Origin: Macrobrachium rosenbergii
Taxonomy: Eukaryota > Arthropoda > Malacostraca > Decapoda > Palaemonidae
Length of the DNA: 64,000 nt
Assembly: GCF_040412425.1 (NCBI RefSeq)
Contig: NC_089777.1
Location: 31,944,037 to 32,008,036 of the forward strand
Direction: 5' to 3'
Shown here: one piece after another, positions 52,191 to 63,735 of the stretch
Layout of the letters: each line of letters begins with the position of its first letter
Numbering within the stretch: the stretch's first letter is position 1
The notes under the pieces: generated by a model
Seen by the model: only the letters and a program-made list of their open reading frames with translations
Told to the model about the DNA's origin: nothing
Databases searched by the model: none
Program-made: the position numbers and the translations under genes

Positions 52191-53550
52191 TTACACCAAG
52201 AAAAGTAGTAACTGCCCTTGTCATTTTCTATAATAATCTTCGAAACTATTAATAAAGTCACTTTTCATAATATCAGCATTGTATAATACAATATTTCAAA
52301 TAAAACCATGCATATGTGCATATCGTATCCTAGGAAATAAATTATTTATCTATATGCATTTGTTTTTTATATGCTGATAAAAAAGGATTTTTAAACATTC
52401 CTACAAACTGAAGTCTTCCCAAGTACGAAATGTTTCTTCACAACCCATTAAGGATTAAGCGATAATAATTGATATATAATATCTCAATAAAATGTCTTCA
52501 AAAGTAATGAAAACATGATGTATTATAATTACGGCTCTCATCATCATCATCTGCAATACCATCTTTAATTTCACAGGATTCCGCATGGTGCAGAAACTCA
52601 TTTTCTTACGCATAATCATGCTACTTCGCCGCCTCTCTATCTTCAGTCTATTAATAATATTATAGTAATGTTATTCTGGTAGAGACTGCTGCCTGACCTT
52701 ATGACTTGACCTCAATATAAGCGAACTTTTACTACACGTTCCATTCCATGGTTACGAACCTATATCTAAGTCTTAATGACAGAGATTCATCAAATAAAGG
52801 TTTTGCTCCGGATCAAACAACCCTTTTAATGTTGGTATATGACCTTTAGGTAAACATTTTATAGTTTTGAAATGTATTTTTGCTGCTTTCAAGGACGGAA
52901 AACCCCCACTTTTTACTTCAGGAAATTGAATGGGTGCTCCGTTTCCGGAAAGTGGCAAAACTAACAAAAAAAATTTTTTTAAAGGTGGAAACGTTTCTGT
53001 AGCTATGCGACTGGCAAAGTTAAATCTTGTCGGTTTTTTCTGTAGCTATGCGACTGGCAAAGTTAAATCTTGTCGGTTTACTGTAAGCTTTACCGCTGTA
53101 CTTCACATATTAGTTAAAATGGTGGTTTGAATTATGGAGAAAGAATCCCAGATAATAATTTTTTTTATTTCACCGTTGATTTCAGTGTTTGCATCGAATT
53201 CAACCAAAATGTAGACTTTATTGTTTAGCTGCTTTTCCTGCACTAAGTATCCTTTTTATATAAATGCACTTTTGTTTTCTTTTGTATTTTCTGGTTACAG
53301 TGAACCATTTTCTTTTTTACCTTGGTTTTCCTATACTCTATTGAAGAATTAATTCTTGAGATTTACTTCCTTGATCATAACCTCTCCATCGCTCATCGGG
53401 TTTATCAAAACCAATTATTCAGATACCTAATAAATTTATGATTATTCTTATCTGAATCTAAGGCTTTGTAATGACATGCGCATTGAAAAAGTACGAAGAA
53501 TTCGAGAAGTTATGAGGATATTATAGTTGTTACAATTATATAACAATATA
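52190..53550. other. AT-rich unique DNA
   Basis: No gene recognised; contains a tandem duplication listed separately. Confidence 0.6.
52994..53079 (+). repeat. Perfect tandem duplication, 43 bp x 2
   Basis: Copies 52994-53036 and 53037-53079 match throughout apart from the T-run boundary; the unit contains CTGTAGCTATGCGACTGGCA. Confidence 0.95.
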
Positions 53551-53553
53551 CAG

Positions 53554-53628
<75 letters not shown>
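53551..53628. repeat. (AT)n array
   Basis: TA preceded by ACAGTATATATAC, the reverse of the TACTGTAT interruption seen at other arrays. Confidence 0.96.
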
Positions 53629-53630
<2 letters not shown>

Positions 53631-53811
53631 TGCAAGGATGGGACCTCTTTTCTCGCAACCTCACTCGTTTTTACATTTTTGCAAAGTAATTGAGAAAGGA
53701 ATAAAAATTAATGTCCCTCATTAATTACTAGAATTGAGGTTTCAACTCGCCCCTTCATAACCTTTCTCTTTCATTCCCCAAAATGGATAAGACTAAACCC
53801 TCTCTTTCTGT

Positions 53812-54141
53812 TCAAAGTGACTGCCTTTTAGGCCTAATTCCAGGTACCCCTGCATGAAGCAAGGCAAGGGAGGATCCAAAAGAGAAAGTTGGCCCCCCCC
53901 CCCTCATTCTGAACCCTCCACATGGGTTGACTGATACCATGCGGTCGACATTATAGAAAACGTGACGAAAATTGACCTTTGCTTCATCTGGAAGAGACGC
54001 CCAGGGTAATCCTCGAAGGTCATATATAGGCGCTGCAACAGAAATCGAGAGAAATCGCTCTGAACACGATCTGAGGACAGATGTTCCGACCTTGCTGTCC
54101 TGTTGAACCCTCCTGAACATGTGGTCGACCCCGGGGCTCAA
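53812..54141 (-). other. Unassigned open frame, 109 codons
   Basis: Repeat-free, with mixed composition (for example PDEAKVNFRHVFYNVDRMVS). It is overlapped by a second open frame at 54020-54214. No family is recognised. Confidence 0.15.
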
Positions 54142-54144
54142 CCA

Positions 54145-54838
54145 GTATATTTTGTAGTGGCATTATAATTCGCTCCTCCACCGTCAGCACCCTACTGAAT
54201 GAGTACATCATCATCTTGACTGACGTAATGTGCCGGAGTAAGGTCCTTTTAGCCAGTCACAGTCCCTGTTATTTCTCTGTTTAATGATTCTTTTATTTTT
54301 CCATTGTGCGACCACCTTCGGTAATTTGTGTTGGAGCATTCAGTGTTAACGTAATTATGCATTAGTGTTGAACTGAGTTATCTGGCACCATCTGTGCATT
54401 CCTCAGTTTCCCTTTGAGCATCTTATTATTATTGAAAGTAACCGTCTTGCATATATTTGCAGATAGGCCTCAACTGTGGAATCTCTCGGCTGATCCATGT
54501 GCAGTTCCCCCCTCCCATTGCGATGTTCCCTGTTCCGAAGACATCGTCAGCATAGAATATTCATTCTGTGTAGGATTCATTATTTTAGCAGGCCCTTGTT
54601 ATTACATGCCAGTAATTCGTCATTCTTCTGATCTGTGTTTGTTATGTAAATATAATTAGTTAAGAGAACCCTTGAGTTTACTTAATTTCCCCCACATGAA
54701 GAAGGCCCTAAGCCATAGATTTCCTTTGCTTTGTCTATGAATTGTCCTAATATTGAGTCAGATGTGTAATAAATAAAAGGAACTCCCTGCATTATCCGTT
54801 GCCGCCCAGAGTCAAGTAAGTATCCCGGACATTCGTAG
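54145..54838. other. Unique DNA, no recognisable gene
   Basis: Only one short frame (54414-54659), without motifs. Confidence 0.55.
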
Positions 54839-54840
<2 letters not shown>

Positions 54841-54917
<77 letters not shown>

Positions 54918-54951
54918 CCTTTATATACATATGTATATATATATATGTATA
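54841..54951. repeat. (AT)n array with an imperfect right end
   Basis: Perfect TA to about 54905, then TATACC, CATATGTA variants. Confidence 0.95.
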
Positions 54952-55122
54952 ATCTAAAAATGGCCATATATGAATTTGAATAACCCGCTATATTTCGGCC
55001 AATACACATCGGCCAATGTGTATTGCCCGAAAATGCTAGTTTATTCATGTTCCTTTCCTCTTATTGGCCTTTTTAGAAAAAAAATATCTAGCTGTTACAT
55101 TAGAAAGAGAGCAGCAAAATAG

Positions 55123-55123
<1 letters not shown>

Positions 55124-55209
<86 letters not shown>

Positions 55210-55245
55210 TATATATATGTGTGTGTGTGTATCTATGTGTGTGTG
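55124..55245. repeat. (AT)n(GT)n compound array
   Basis: TA, an AAATAAATA slip at 55201, then GT with an ATCTAT insert. Confidence 0.96.
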
Positions 55246-55249
55246 TTTT

Positions 55250-56155
55250 TATAAAATTGAGGAGACTTTCCAAACATTTGAACAAAGCGTTATTTACTCC
55301 CTTCGGACAATTCGAATTACTCGATTTGTTTCCTTCAAATATAGTTTAAACGATTTTTTCTAACAGAAATACAATGGTTCTAGTAAGGATTATATACTTT
55401 AGGCATTTCTTACATTATCTTTAGGAATCATGCAATTTAGTTTTGAGCTGCATGGAATACTGTAAATGAGATTACATACTACTCTATGTACTTGATACGA
55501 ACTGTTCAAGAAATAAACACGCAATTTTTATAATGTGAAGTGCATTATCGCTCACATTAGTGCTCTACAAAGTCATTATGCCTTAGTTTTTGTCATTTAC
55601 TAGTAATAAGGATTCCTTCTTTCACTGCTAAAGCTATGTGTTTGTCTCTTTCCTGTGATATTTCTGAGCAAATGAAGGAAGTATTTACCTGTAAGTCCTG
55701 GCACGTAAGACCTCAATATTGAAGGTTATCAGAACTAACCAAAAATGTCGCCAAATAAATGCTATGAAGGAAATACTGCACATGACAAAAACAATATCAA
55801 ACATAAAACGAGAAATTTTTTTTTTTTTGTTCCATCGTTACATTGCCATTCCAATGTTTGAAAATAAGACGAGAATAAAGTTTGAAAAATAGGAATTCTG
55901 GAAAAACATATTGGAACTTGATTGAACCGAGAAAAAAAGAAATAAAAAAAAAACTTATCAGCAGACAAAACCACAGAGCAGCAGGGCATCTGAACCTCGA
56001 GTAAGGCAAATAAAAAAAAACTATTGCAGCAATGACATGTGAACAGATAATGAACATTTCAAAATATTCGGCGTAATTCTACTCAATTTTTTGCTCTTTA
56101 TTTTATGTTACTTAGACCATTGCAGCTCTCAGACATCAGTTTCCTATATTTATTT
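55250..56155. other. AT-rich unique DNA
   Basis: Two overlapping minus-strand frames (55762-55989, 55797-56057) are Phe-rich because of poly(A) runs on the plus strand; not genes. Confidence 0.55.
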
Positions 56156-56159
56156 TCTC

Positions 56160-56640
56160 CCCACTACGCAATTCGCGTTTACCGACGACCGCATTCACAA
56201 TAACCAGAGATCACGTGCGGCTCGCAAACAACGCCTGCCCGGTAATTTTCGAAATTAAACAAATGAACTCCCCGAGAAATATCGGGACGGTTTTGCATCA
56301 AGACGCAATTCAATTTACGTCCAGCTCTTCATTTATTTCAACTAATTGCGGATTATTCCCGAGTTTATATTCTATTCCCGAAATGTAAACAAATATTGTC
56401 GCCAAAGCAACAGATGGAAACATGGCAAGGCCGACTGCATGTCATCGTGTGGTTTTCGTTCAATATTTTTCCAATCCTCGACTACTTCATTCTCCGATGC
56501 AAAAACAACAGTCACACTGAAACGCGATCTCGGTGTCTGACGTGTGTTTATAAAAAAGAAAGAAAAACATTTCGTGGTTTTCCTTCCCGATATACCAGCG
56601 ATGTGCACTCGGGCAAGGGTGCACATGTACAACCCGAGCG
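56160..56640. other. Possible conserved non-coding block
   Basis: Repeat-free and CpG-containing at its left, then rich in TAAT-type words (GGTAATTTTCG, CAATTCAATTTACG, CAACTAATTGCGGATTATTC). Overlapping short frames on both strands show no domain. A regulatory role is inference from composition. Confidence 0.25.
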
Positions 56641-57007
56641 ATAATGCAGGCAAATATGACCTTCATTGGTAAGCAACTCTATTATGAATTCGCCTCAACG
56701 GTATCTTTTTTTCTATATAATTTCTTTCCCAGATTCGAAGCAATCACGTATGTATCTTGGAATCTTAATTCTACAACTTACAGACAAGCGTATCAATTGG
56801 AAATAAGATGTTCAGGAAAATTTCTCTAACATGCTTTGATTCGCAATTGGAAATCGATTTGGCATCCGAATTCACCGATATACGCAATCAGACATACGCT
56901 GTATGGATGAATATATTCACGCACAATTCAGAATGCATTCTTTATATGTGTTTAAATGTAACTTGTATTTTAAGCTGATCATTTTAGACAAATACATACA
57001 CAGACAA

Positions 57008-57031
57008 AGACACACAGACACACACACAGTG

Positions 57032-57126
<95 letters not shown>

Positions 57127-57141
57127 GTGTGTATGTGTGTA
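57008..57141. repeat. (CA)n(AT)n(GT)n compound array
   Basis: CA-rich lead-in, TA to 57120, then GTATATGTGTGTATGTGTGT. Confidence 0.96.
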
Positions 57142-57219
57142 CATTTAACTGACATCAACCAGTTCTATGAGGAATAACGTGTAAGTGCGTTCATACAGAT
57201 ACACATATATGTACATATA

Positions 57220-57221
<2 letters not shown>

Positions 57222-57290
<69 letters not shown>
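57222..57290. repeat. (AT)n array
   Basis: Perfect TA with an ACATATAAACATA lead-in. Confidence 0.96.
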
Positions 57291-57293
<3 letters not shown>

Positions 57294-57419
57294 ATATTTA
57301 TAAACATATGACAATTTCCTCACAAAACGGAATTCATGCTTGGGGTGCTACCCATTGAGATTTTACCTCGTGTTTTGTAGTAAGGTTGCTAGCTGAAAAC
57401 TCCTCTTCACGTTCAGCGC

Positions 57420-57545
57420 AATGCACCTCATTTCCATTAACTATCTGGTTACTAAGTCACTGCCTAGATCAACAGAGTCACACTGTGATTCAAACCAATG
57501 TGTCCAAATCGAGCAACCTCGCCACGAAATGGACCTTTGCCCTTT
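57420..57545 (+). mobile_element. Possible tRNA-derived SINE fragment
   Basis: TAACTATCTGGTTA near 57438 resembles an A box. GTGATTCAAACC at about 57485-57496 resembles a B box at SINE-like spacing. The match is weaker than for the other SINE pieces and no relative was found in the window. Confidence 0.3.
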
Positions 57546-57549
57546 CGCT

Positions 57550-58080
57550 GGGTGAGTTGATTATTATAACCACTTCCAACTGATTTCCCTCGTACTAAGT
57601 ATACGTCATGAGCATTTATGTAACTTGCAATAAATTAAATTTCAGGCCTAAAGTGGGTTGCACCCGGAATGAAGTTGCTAGGAGTTACAAGCTTACAGCA
57701 TTGCAAAAGGTTATTTCTACCCTCTAGAATCAGTGTTATGTATGTGGCTACCCACTATACGTTTCAAGCAAATTGTATAGTAAGCTCTCTCGAATAACAG
57801 TGTAGATAATGCAATCCCCTTTTATGTCATATATAAACATATAAACATAAGCAGTGTTGCGAAGACAGTTCTCACATGGTAGAGGTGAATTTGCTTTGTG
57901 AGTAGGGTGGAGTTTCAGTGCACTGATGAGCATCCTCTGTAGCCGCATGAGGTGGCAAACGTTATGGAAGTAAGTTTTCTGCACAAGGAGGTTCACACTA
58001 GAATCAACAGTTCAAGTATAAGTGTAATAGTTACCGATGTATTGCTCTTGCTCTAAAACCGTCTGCTGCTAAAGAAAACT
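57550..58080. other. Unique DNA, no recognisable gene
   Basis: One short minus-strand frame (57748-57996) without motifs. Confidence 0.55.
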
Positions 58081-58126
58081 TCTTTATATGAGTACATATA
58101 CACACATATGCATATATAACCATACA

Positions 58127-58312
<186 letters not shown>

Positions 58313-58313
58313 C

Positions 58314-58317
<4 letters not shown>

Positions 58318-58385
<68 letters not shown>
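58318..58385. repeat. (AG)n microsatellite
   Basis: Perfect GA run, separated from the AT array by only a few bases (ATACATA). Confidence 0.97.
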
Positions 58386-58388
<3 letters not shown>

Positions 58389-58672
58389 AAAATGATAAAA
58401 ACACCTCCTATTAAAGGACATTCATATAAACCACATAGGCGCTTGAGTATCCCTCTCTTCATTATCATAAAACCATACGTGATTGGCTGGATAAACTTTG
58501 TCCAGAAAGTGTAATTTGCTAATAGAGCTGTATCTTATCTATAGTATTTCACCCATCCATATACAAAACTATTGTATTCATTGTTGCTTTGGTCAAGATA
58601 TTAGAAATGACAAAGAAAAAAAAGGCTTCAGTAAGCTGTTTTATTATTATTTTTCGAAGCGTATGATTTACC

Positions 58673-58822
58673 TTTAAAGATACATTTGTAACAAATGTAT
58701 CTTTACTTATTCAGGTTCTTTAAAAATACATTTGCACCAAATGTAATTTTGCTCTTACTTATTCAGGTTCTTTAAAGATACATTTGCACCAAATGTAATT
58801 TTGCTCTTACTGATTCAGGTTC
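58673..58822 (+). repeat. Three-copy minisatellite with an internal palindrome
   Basis: Copies at 58673-58718 (46 bases), 58719-58770 (52) and 58771-58822 (52). Each has TACATTTG-xxx-CAAATGTA followed by CTTACTxATTCAGGTTCTT. In copy 1 the palindrome is extended to perfect 14-base arms, 58675-58688 and 58692-58705, with loop TAA. Confidence 0.93.
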
Positions 58823-58824
58823 TT

Positions 58825-60060
58825 TTACCATTATCTATAGATCTTTTCTCTATATTGGCATTATTGCCAAGTTTTAGAAAACAAGGACCTGTGTTTATTG
58901 CTAATTCACACGTTGTCTATCCTACTTTATTCCATATGCTTAAGATAAAAAGTCAATAAAAGTAACTTCTGCTCCTTTTGATCGATCAGTAATTTTTGGG
59001 TGATGAATTCTAGCTTAGGGTCTTTTTCATGTTAATTTCTTCCATCTCTTTGCACATAATAGAACGGCGCTCTTAAACACGACGTTTTTTAATTGAACCA
59101 TAACGCGATGCGTCCATAATCTTTCATTTGGAATGGAGCCCCAGAATGGGGTGAGGGATGTTGGGGGGGGCGTTCTTGTTTGCGGGATGGGGGTGAGGTG
59201 TTGTGGACACACAATGACAGACAACTGTTATTTGGGAGCGTTATCACGTCAACAGTAACCAGCACGGATTGAAAATCGCCTGTTGGATCTATAACAGTGG
59301 AACGCTCTTCGAACGATTAGGTTACGACAAATTTTAGTTTTTTTTTTTTAGGTACAGTTAGTTTTCGGATGGTTTTAAGATGACAAATTTTCTAGCAAGT
59401 CCATTTTTTTATGACTGAGTCGAAAGTGTTATTTTGGTTTTCCGAATTTTTTTCCCTTTACGCCCACTTTTCAGATGATATTTTATCCAAAGCAAACTGA
59501 ATTCACATTTCCTAATAATTGGGGAGAGCTCTTTGAATGACTAATTTAGAGAGTGTTGGATTAATACTGGACATAAAAAGATTTTGGGAGACGATTACAA
59601 TAAGATAATTATTTTGTGATCATAATTTTGTAAGTGGTAAAAGGAACCCAAGGTTAATGGTTTGAGAGGAAATTTCCATCAAGGACATTTTTCATCGCAA
59701 ATACAACCATTTTTTAAGTTAGTTCAGTAACTAGATATTTAAATTTCAGTTACTGAAATCAGGGTAAAAATTTGAATGAGAAATTGAAATTAAACCGAAG
59801 CTATGGTATAATATAAAAATTGTTGTCATCCATTCTAACTTAAAACTTACTACCTATGAGACAAAACGAAAATAAGCAAAAAGAAAAAAGGAAATAAATA
59901 AACCCCGACGAAATAAAAGAAAACTCGACTCTTCCAAAACCCAGCCGCCAGAAAAATATTTCTGCGGTCACAGTGGAGAACAGCTGCTGTCGGTTTCGGA
60001 ATATACAACTGTCCGACACCAATCAAAATAAAGTCACCCAGACGAATAGATATGTAAATA
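58825..60060. other. Unique DNA, no recognisable gene
   Basis: G-run near 59163-59170. The minus-strand frame at 59840-60022 has no recognised motif. Confidence 0.55.
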
Positions 60061-60061
60061 T

Positions 60062-60425
60062 ATACACGGGGCGCTGTCGTATTCTCTCATGACCATCTCC
60101 TCCTAATCCAGGGACTCGGCATCCCCTGCTCACCCAAACGGAAGACGCCAAGTCAGTCATGAAATGGGAAAAACGGACGCCCCTAAAGAGATACGCTCCC
60201 CTCCGCTTTATGTCATACCCGATAACTCCACTAATTTCGCATTATTGGGCCCCTTCGGCTCACGGAATTTTGCACATGAAATGCCACTCGTTGCCTGGAC
60301 TTCATCACAGAGGCTTTTGCTCTGGAAAAGAATTTACAAAAGGGATGATATTCGATTAAGCGGACTGTTGATTTCGAACGGTCAACTGAGCGCGGAGTGA
60401 CGTAAGGCGTCTGTTCGACCACTCT
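60062..60425. other. CpG-containing, repeat-free block
   Basis: Open frames on both strands (60159-60359 and 60164-60400 plus; 60231-60422 minus) with no domain. As at 38115-38729, low stop density from higher GC is the simplest explanation. Confidence 0.25.
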
Positions 60426-60536
60426 GAAAGCTGGACTTGTTACATCTCCTCAATGCAATCTGACCAGAAATATATCCCCTGAGGAGCCACCGTATTGTCG
60501 CAGACCAGCAAACTCTTCTTTTCTTTCCCCTTGTGT

Positions 60537-60540
<4 letters not shown>

Positions 60541-60590
<50 letters not shown>
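60541..60590. repeat. (CT)n microsatellite
   Basis: Perfect TC run of 50 bases. Confidence 0.97.
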
Positions 60591-60593
<3 letters not shown>

Positions 60594-60874
60594 CAGTGAT
60601 CAATAAACGTCTTGAGAGTTTGTAGCTTTATTTTTCGTATTGTAAGAATTAGCATACATAAGTGCAAAATCCCACTTAAAGGATGAGCAACCAGAAGGAG
60701 TTAATCCTCGTTTTTGGGGGTAAGGTTGTTATCCCCATGCCCTTAAAAAAAAACCTTGGGAGTGGTTGTGACAAGCGCAGTCGTGTAACTAGCATGGTTT
60801 TTAACGGAGTATGCCAAGCTGCACGTTTACACCTAGTATTACCAGGGACCTGTTGCTTGGTAGATAAGACTATA

Positions 60875-60880
<6 letters not shown>

Positions 60881-60953
<73 letters not shown>

Positions 60954-60955
60954 CT
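60881..60955. repeat. (AT)n array
   Basis: TA followed by ACATATACATATAC. Confidence 0.95.
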
Positions 60956-61202
60956 ACCCCGTTTTCTTTGGAAACAATATATTTCCAACAATCTGGCCCT
61001 TTCCAAACACATTATCAGCAAGACTTCATTCTCACTTATTCGGAAACTCAATATTCACCACCAAAGCATCTTTCTTTGTTACCCTTTCATACTCTTCGAA
61101 GCCTGCAAGGCACACATTAATTCAGATTTCCCCCAAAGCACTCACTCTTACTATCACTGTTTTCCATCCCTGGGCCATATACAACCACTATTACTGTACT
61201 AT

Positions 61203-61256
61203 CTGTCTATCTATCTATTTAGCTATATAGCGATATAGTATATCTGTAACTATATC

Positions 61257-61334
<78 letters not shown>
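61203..61334. repeat. (CTAT)n tract and (AT)n array
   Basis: CTAT units at 61203-61219, a short imperfect stretch, then perfect TA at 61261-61334. Confidence 0.95.
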
Positions 61335-61339
<5 letters not shown>

Positions 61340-61363
61340 ACAGAAGTGGGCGACGGCCAGTGG

Positions 61364-61944
61364 GACACATCAGCGCGAAGGTGGACCATGGAAACGTAGT
61401 ACGTACTAATTTCAGCATAATTCTTTATTTCCAATGTTTCATAATAACTTTATTACATAAATAAAATTACTTTAAAAATTGCTCTAAAAATCAATAAAAT
61501 TCATAAAATACAACACAGTTAGAATACAAGATAAAAAAATAGAAAAAAAACAAAAAAGACATAAAAGCAAAATCAAAGACCGCTAACCAACCTTATACCA
61601 AGAAGGCAGAAGACAGAAGGTGCATAAATAAAAGTCAACTCAAGTAGAGCTGAGTGGAGGAGGTCTGGGTATTTAATGGGGAACCAGTTGTGTAATAAAT
61701 AATGATTCCAGGATAGGCAGTTCGCATGCATTGGTTGTTTGGCCTATGATACAGAAATCATTTCTATCAATATGTTTTACAATTTTTTGAATGGTTTCTT
61801 ATGCTTGAATGTTCGGGATTGGAGAGCCTACAGCCAGTAAGAAAACTTATTTAACAGATTCCTTGATTATTACGGAACGTTGGAAATAAAGAATTATGCT
61901 GAAATTAGTACGTTTCCATGGTCCACCTTCGCACTGATACACAC
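61364..61944. repeat. Inverted repeat pair enclosing a retroelement remnant
   Basis: Left arm 61364-61440 and the reverse complement of 61875-61944 share GCGAAGGTGGACCATGGAAA, TACTAATTTCAGCATAATTC and TTTATTTCCAA. The left arm has an extra GTACGTA-type 7-base insert. The spacer is about 435 bases. An AT array lies outside the left arm and a CA/AT array outside the right arm. Confidence 0.85.
61673..61838 (-). pseudogene. GIY-YIG endonuclease remnant, Penelope-like
   Basis: On the minus strand TGCRLSNPEHSSIRNH (from 61838) shifts frame near 61775 into HIDRNDFCIIGQTTN and ELPILESLFITQLVPH, ending in TAA at 61673. The order TG..LS.P..S.IR.H, then DF.I[IL]G, then EL.ILESL.I..L.P is the C-terminal half of the GIY-YIG-type domain in Penelope-like and related retroelements. 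The 5' part with the GIY and YIG motifs is missing. One frameshift and internal stops show it is inactive. Confidence 0.65.
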
Positions 61945-61952
61945 ACACACAC

Positions 61953-62007
<55 letters not shown>
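61939..62007. repeat. (CA)n(AT)n compound array
   Basis: CA to 61953 then TA with one AATA slip. Confidence 0.96.
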
Positions 62008-62009
<2 letters not shown>

Positions 62010-62290
62010 TTACCGATACAGTCTCCACGGTGAATGACCGCTGCCACTGAGCTTTTGTAACAATGTTATAATTACGTGACACAGTTGTAACAGGGAAAAA
62101 GCTAACTTGTACAAATCTACGTTTTAGATAACTATTGCTATTGCAACTAGGTGTTTTTATATTTGCAGAGGCTGTATTAATAAACTTTTGATCATGTAAT
62201 TGATTATCTTGATTTAAAATAACTGTGTTTAGAGCAACATTAAATCTCATTTCGTTCGCTCTACTACACCTCCATTTACCTGTTTATTGA
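62008..62290 (-). other. Unassigned open frame next to an AT array
   Basis: About 90 repeat-free minus-strand codons (for example GKWRCSRANEMRFNVALN and TVSRNYNIVTKAQWQRS). They end at TATCG followed by GTAAATG, a plausible splice donor, just before the AT array. It could be a host exon or another part of the adjacent retroelement. No family is recognised. Confidence 0.2.
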
Positions 62291-62299
62291 CCCATTCAG

Positions 62300-63470
62300 C
62301 CATGAAAAAAGAGCATATTCTTCCCTTGAGTCAGTTCACCAAAAATGATGCCCTTACCCCATGATGATATCTTTCAAGCATGTGAACAGAGATGTTTGTG
62401 TGCTAATTTTTGAGCAAATTTCCTGACTACAGAATATCAACTCCACAGCAATCATTAAGCTGCCTTAAAATACCAGCAACTTTTCGAAATCTTATTACTG
62501 AAGATACAATTGCCTCCCCTCAATCATAGTTCTAGCTTTGCTTGGTAACTTTATTATTAGTTTTAAGAGATTAACTAATTAGTTCTTGGCATTTTATTAC
62601 AGACTCCAGTTTCTATATCACTGGCTGAAAAGTTTTTGTTATGATTTATCCAGAGAAAAATTACAGTAGGATTGTACTACATTACCTTGTTATCCCTCTT
62701 ATTCAGTGAAGAATGCAAATAAACATTTGAAAGCTTTTAATATATTCATTATAAATATACTCAGTAATTCCGAAAACTATTTTGAAAAGGAAACTGCAAA
62801 ACTGAACAATAAATTTCAGAGAACTTTAAAAGGTTATTGCAAGATCAAGTATCTATATTTTATATTCAAGATCAAGTATCTATATTTTATATCTATCTCA
62901 TATGAAAAATATCAAGCCTTTTAATCGGCTTTTGTTGTGAATAAAATCTACTCTGCTGAGAAGCGTCTGACTGTATATACTGAGTAACCTATACGATATG
63001 TAGCCCGTGGGTTAATAATGAATTATATGAAGAGAAGAGGGGTCTAAATGCAATGTTTCTTGTGATCAGTCTAATTGACTATAGCTAATTTAAAGTAGTC
63101 ATTGGTATACTAAAATCATAAGTCCCAACATCTTTTGGTGAAAATTTAAGCAGTAATTGGCCTAGATAGTTTGGGAAGCTGCTGTAATACTTTTTTATTC
63201 CTCTTTCCGAAAAAAAAATTTTCAGAAGAGTACTTAGAATTCATATATTTATTCTTTGTAATTATTTATTAAAACCGTGGGTTTCTTACGGCTATTATGT
63301 TGATAATAGTTATGTTTTACTAATCTCTGTTCATTTTCATATGTTCTATTCCTTTAGAGTCAATGCAATGCATTCTTATCCTCCTCCTTTGTATAAGAGC
63401 TATCTTCACATCTGTTAATGATACCTGTTACCCGCCCCTTTTTTGTCCTGCTCTTACGCATGAGGTTTGA
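62300..63470. other. AT-rich unique DNA
   Basis: Nothing recognised except the 27-bp duplication listed separately. Confidence 0.6.
62840..62893 (+). repeat. Tandem duplication, 27 bp x 2
   Basis: Copies 62840-62866 and 62867-62893 differ only at the last base; the unit contains CAAGATCAAGTATCTATATT. Confidence 0.95.
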
Positions 63471-63473
63471 CCA

Positions 63474-63560
63474 TTCCTCATTACTTCCGCCAAACTTTTT
63501 TTAGGAAGTAATGATTTTGCCCGTGTTGGTAATGTCTGTGTATGTGTCTTTCTGTAGTAA
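63474..63560 (+). repeat. Degenerate interspersed-repeat trace
   Basis: ACTTCCGCCAAACT, then ATGATTTTGCCCGTGTTGGT and TGTCTGTGTATGTGTCTTTC. This resembles a common animal and crustacean repeat starting ACTTCCGCCAAGG; recognition is from memory. Confidence 0.3.
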
Positions 63561-63639
63561 AAGAATATTCCATCTACTTTCAGAGAAATTAAACTTAAAG
63601 AATTCTCTATTTTTTTGTGTTTACTATATTAGCTGCTTC

Positions 63640-63735
63640 ATGCATCTACACAGAAGGCTCATCAGCAGCTAATCATATCCCCTAAACAAACATCACCATT
63701 CACCTCTACCTTATTGATATCTTCCTTTCCGGATA
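63640..63735 (-). pseudogene. Possible RT fragment
   Basis: Minus-strand translation includes INKVEVNGDVCLGDMISC followed by a stop. CYLGDMIS is a conserved block in a class of non-LTR RTs frequent in crustaceans. The sequence on either side does not align convincingly. Confidence 0.3.
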
